A DNA stretch of 7,502 nucleotides from contig JAKADD010000119.1 of the NCBI GenBank assembly GCA_021820825.1, forward strand, positions 1 to 7,502, in the 5' to 3' direction. The translations under genes were made by a program, and so were the position numbers. The first letter of the stretch is position 1, and every line of letters starts with the position of its first letter. The notes under the pieces were generated by a model. It worked only from the letters and a program-made list of their open reading frames with translations. It was not told the origin of the DNA and did no database searches. Positions 5,930 to 7,502 of the stretch are shown here, one piece after another. Source of the DNA: Bacillota bacterium (GTDB taxonomy: Bacteria > Bacillota > Bacilli > Alicyclobacillales > SLC66).

Positions 5930-7138
5930 TCAGCGCATCTGAAATTCATAACCGAGCGTTCGAAAACGCGTGCACAATTCCTGGATGTGCGCCTCATTGC
6001 GAGTTTCCGCCGCCAGTTCCACCTCCACCTGTCCGAGCACGAGAGCCTGCCCCAAACGGTGGTGCTCTATGGACACGACGTTGGCGCCTGCCTGTGCAAC
6101 CGCAGTCACCAGAGACGCCAGTGAACCAGGGCGGTCGGGCACAGTGGTCACAAACCGCACATGTCGGCCAGCTGCAACAAGTCCGTGCTCAATGATCCGT
6201 GACAGCAACATAACGTCGACGTTGCCCCCAGAAAGGACGACGGCCACATGCTTGCCGTGGTGCGGCAGATTGCCTCTCATGACCGCCGCGACCGCCGCCG
6301 CGCTGGCCCCTTCGCTGACCACTTTGGAGCGCTCAAGGAGCAGCACCATCGCCCGCGCGATATCTTCATCCTCCACGAGCCATACATCGTCCAGCGCTTC
6401 GCGCACGGTTTCCCAGGGGAGCGCGCCTGGTCGTTTCACGGCAATGCCGTCTGCGATGGTAGATACGCTGTGCAGCGTCGTCAACTCATGGCGGTCGAGT
6501 GACGTTCGGAAGCAGGCCGCCCCTGAGGCCTCGACGCCATAGATCTGGATGGCGGGATTGATCGTTTTGGCGGCGATGGTGATTCCGGCGATCAGGCCGC
6601 CGCCTCCAATCGGTACGACAATCGCGTCGAGGTCGGGCAGTTGTTCCAGCAGTTCCAGCCCCAGGGTGCCCTGGCCTGTAATGATGTGTTCGTCGTCGAA
6701 AGCGTGTATGAACGTCATGCCCGTGTCGTCGCGCAACTCACACGCCTTTGCGTACGCGTCATCGTAACTCTGCCCATGCAGCACGATCTGCGCGCCGTAT
6801 CCGCGCGTGGCTTCGACCTTTGAAAGCGATGCAGATTCAGGCATGACGATCACACAGGGAATGCCCAGCATGCGGGCGGCATAGGCGACGCCTTGCGCGT
6901 GGTTTCCGGCGGATGCGGCGATAACCCCCGCCTTGCGCTCCTGTTCTGCGAGCGTGGAAATTTTGTTGTACGCTCCCCGAATCTTGAACGATCCGGTGCG
7001 CTGCATATTCTCCAGCTTCAGATAGATATGATTGCCGGTCAGTTGGCTCAGTGTCTGCGAGTAATCAAGCGGAGTCCGTTCGATCACTTTATGCAGGCGT
7101 TCTCTGGCCTCCTGGATTGCACTCAGGGTGATGCTCAT
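5930..7138 (-). CDS. ilvA: Threonine ammonia-lyase (threonine dehydratase) with C-terminal ACT domain
   Basis: A cytosolic PLP enzyme converting threonine to 2-oxobutanoate and ammonia, the entry step to isoleucine; serine is a usual secondary substrate. The 402-aa length matches the medium, single-ACT form, longer than TdcB (about 329 aa) and shorter than E. coli IlvA (514 aa, two ACT-like repeats). The catalytic domain (about 5-320) shows TGSFKIRGAYNKI with the PLP lysine K52, SAGNHAQGVA (76-85), the phosphate-binding GGGGLIAG (178-185) and SGGNVD (303-308). The ACT domain (about 327-402) begins HVRFVTTVPDRPGSLASL and probably binds an amino-acid effector. The ATG at 7138 precedes MSITLSAIQEARERL, the family's N-terminus; a longer frame to 7279 overlaps hisC and is not family-like. 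The ribosome site is weak (GGGGG, 7 bases away). It is divergent from hisC. Whether it serves biosynthesis or breakdown is not decided by the sequence. Confidence 0.95.
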   Translation of the reverse strand: MSITLSAIQEARERLHKVIERTPLDYSQTLSQLTGNHIYLKLENMQRTGSFKIRGAYNKISTLAEQERKAGVIAASAGNHAQGVAYAARMLGIPCVIVMPESASLSKVEATRGYGAQIVLHGQSYDDAYAKACELRDDTGMTFIHAFDDEHIITGQGTLGLELLEQLPDLDAIVVPIGGGGLIAGITIAAKTINPAIQIYGVEASGAACFRTSLDRHELTTLHSVSTIADGIAVKRPGALPWETVREALDDVWLVEDEDIARAMVLLLERSKVVSEGASAAAVAAVMRGNLPHHGKHVAVVLSGGNVDVMLLSRIIEHGLVAAGRHVRFVTTVPDRPGSLASLVTAVAQAGANVVSIEHHRLGQALVLGQVEVELAAETRNEAHIQELCTRFRTLGYEFQMR

Positions 7139-7159
7139 CGATTCGCCCCCAAAATTTCT

Positions 7160-7181
7160 GCGATTGATCTGCAATTGATCT
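7160..7181. repeat. Tandem 11-bp direct repeat in the ilvA leader
   Basis: The plus strand reads GCGATTGATCT (7160-7170) immediately followed by GCAATTGATCT (7171-7181), identical at 10 of 11 positions. It lies between the predicted ilvA transcription start and its start codon, and just upstream of the candidate hisC -35. It may be a regulator site for one or both genes, or a chance duplication. Confidence 0.6.
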
Positions 7182-7209
7182 TTGCTCGCAGTCCAGTCTG
7201 TGTTACATT
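7182..7209 (+). promoter_or_regulatory. Possible promoter of hisC
   Basis: On the plus strand TTGCTC (7182-7187) is followed, after 16 bp, by TACATT (7204-7209), preceded by TGT as an extended -10. The -35 is poor (three of six) and the -10 fair (four of six). Transcription would begin near 7216, about 30 bases before the hisC start. Confidence 0.35.
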
Positions 7210-7215
7210 GTAGCA
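7207..7215 (-). promoter_or_regulatory. Extended -10 element of ilvA
   Basis: The minus strand reads TGCTACAAT: TGn directly followed by TACAAT, five of six to the consensus -10. No good -35 is seen upstream, as expected for an extended -10 promoter. The start would be near 7200, leaving a leader of about 60 bases. The element overlaps the plus-strand -10 of hisC. Confidence 0.45.
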
Positions 7216-7246
7216 AAAAACATGTGCCAGAGGGGGCGGGATACGA

Positions 7247-7502
7247 GTGGCAGAAGATGAACAACAACAATCTGCGCAAAAAAGCGTAGCGCAGCGTCTA
7301 CTGTCTCAGGTGCGGCCCCAATTGCAGCGGATCAGGCCATATGTGCCCGGACGTCCGATTGAGGATGTCCAGAAGGAGTTTGGCTTATCCGCAGTCGACA
7401 AGCTCGCTTCCAATGAAAATCCGATTGGACCGTCGCCCAAGGCTCTGGCCGCCATTGCCGGGATGCTGGGGGAGCTCAATCGGTACCCGGACGGCGCCGC
7501 GC
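7247..7502 (+). CDS. hisC: Histidinol-phosphate aminotransferase, N-terminal part (partial)
   Basis: The window holds the first 85 codons; the gene continues past the end. HisC is a PLP-dependent class I/II aminotransferase that converts imidazole-acetol phosphate and glutamate to histidinol phosphate; in many Gram-positives related copies also serve tyrosine and phenylalanine synthesis. Recognisable segments are RPYVPGRPIEDVQKEFGL (30-47), KLASNENPIGPSPKAL (52-67) and LNRYPDGAA (77-85), the conserved substrate-arm and first-loop motifs of the family. The PLP lysine would lie downstream of the window. The start is a GTG with GGGGGCGGG 6 bases before it; no ATG is in frame upstream before a stop (7211-7213). 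The roughly 29 residues before RPYVPG are Gln-rich and longer than usual, so a later start (for example the GTG in LSQVRP) is possible. On the strand opposite to ilvA. Confidence 0.9.
   Translation, partial: MAEDEQQQSAQKSVAQRLLSQVRPQLQRIRPYVPGRPIEDVQKEFGLSAVDKLASNENPIGPSPKALAAIAGMLGELNRYPDGAA

Noticed and set aside
7139..7246. T-box or riboswitch in front of ilvA
   Set aside because: The leader is only about 60 bases from the predicted start and shows no T-box sequence or terminator; it is too short for such an element.
7139..7279. Longer start for ilvA
   Set aside because: The extension overlaps the hisC start on the other strand and the ilvA extended -10; the family N-terminus fits the ATG at 7138.
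1..7502. CRISPR arrays, insertion sequences, tRNA or rRNA genes
   Set aside because: No spaced direct repeats, transposase fragments or RNA gene signatures were seen; the window is almost fully explained by conserved metabolic and respiratory genes.

Overview
The window looks like chromosomal DNA of a moderately GC-rich Gram-positive bacterium, most likely a Firmicute of the Bacilli. This is an inference from the purine-rich ribosome binding sites, the use of TTG and GTG starts, Bacillus-like extended -10 promoters and the flavour of the HisC and TetR proteins. The genus cannot be fixed from this sequence alone.

From about position 5824 down to 1, everything is on the minus strand and forms one regulated block. 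A TetR-family repressor gene (5237-5824) is followed, after a 91-bp promoter region, by a tightly packed operon for a membrane-bound group 4 [NiFe]-hydrogenase or hydrogenase-related complex: hyfB (3289-5145), hyfC (2351-3292), hyfE (1682-2320), hyfF (204-1676) and the beginning of hyfG (204 to beyond position 1). Genes overlap by 1-4 bp or lie 5-30 bp apart. HyfB and HyfF are antiporter-like (MrpD/NuoL/NuoM-type) proton- or ion-translocating subunits, HyfC is the NuoH-like membrane anchor, HyfE is the NuoK-like small membrane subunit, and HyfG is the catalytic large subunit, of which only the NuoC-like N-terminal domain is visible. Between HyfB and HyfG the set has no HyfD, and there is no HyfA in front. 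The order regulator-HyfB-HyfC-HyfE-HyfF-HyfG resembles the compact 'hydrogenase-4/Hyc' clusters of actinobacteria more than the E. coli hyf operon. Whether the enzyme is a true hydrogenase or a cofactor-free relative cannot be decided, because the Cys ligands of HyfG lie outside the window.

The hyfB promoter has a perfect -35 (TTGACA) and an extended -10, and a 7-bp inverted repeat lies just after the likely transcription start, a typical place for a repressor operator. Upstream of tetR lies a 65-bp element with perfect 18-bp inverted arms. It contains three copies of the half-site ATCACTGC/GCAGTGAT, two of them arranged as a palindrome, which suggests an autoregulatory operator or a structured terminator of the preceding gene.

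From 5930 to 7138 (minus) lies a PLP-dependent threonine ammonia-lyase with a C-terminal ACT domain (ilvA). It diverges from a histidinol-phosphate aminotransferase gene (hisC, plus strand, from 7247, cut by the window end). Their 108-bp intergenic region carries two overlapping, divergent extended -10 elements and a tandem 11-bp repeat. This is ordinary amino-acid metabolism, apparently unrelated to the hydrogenase block.
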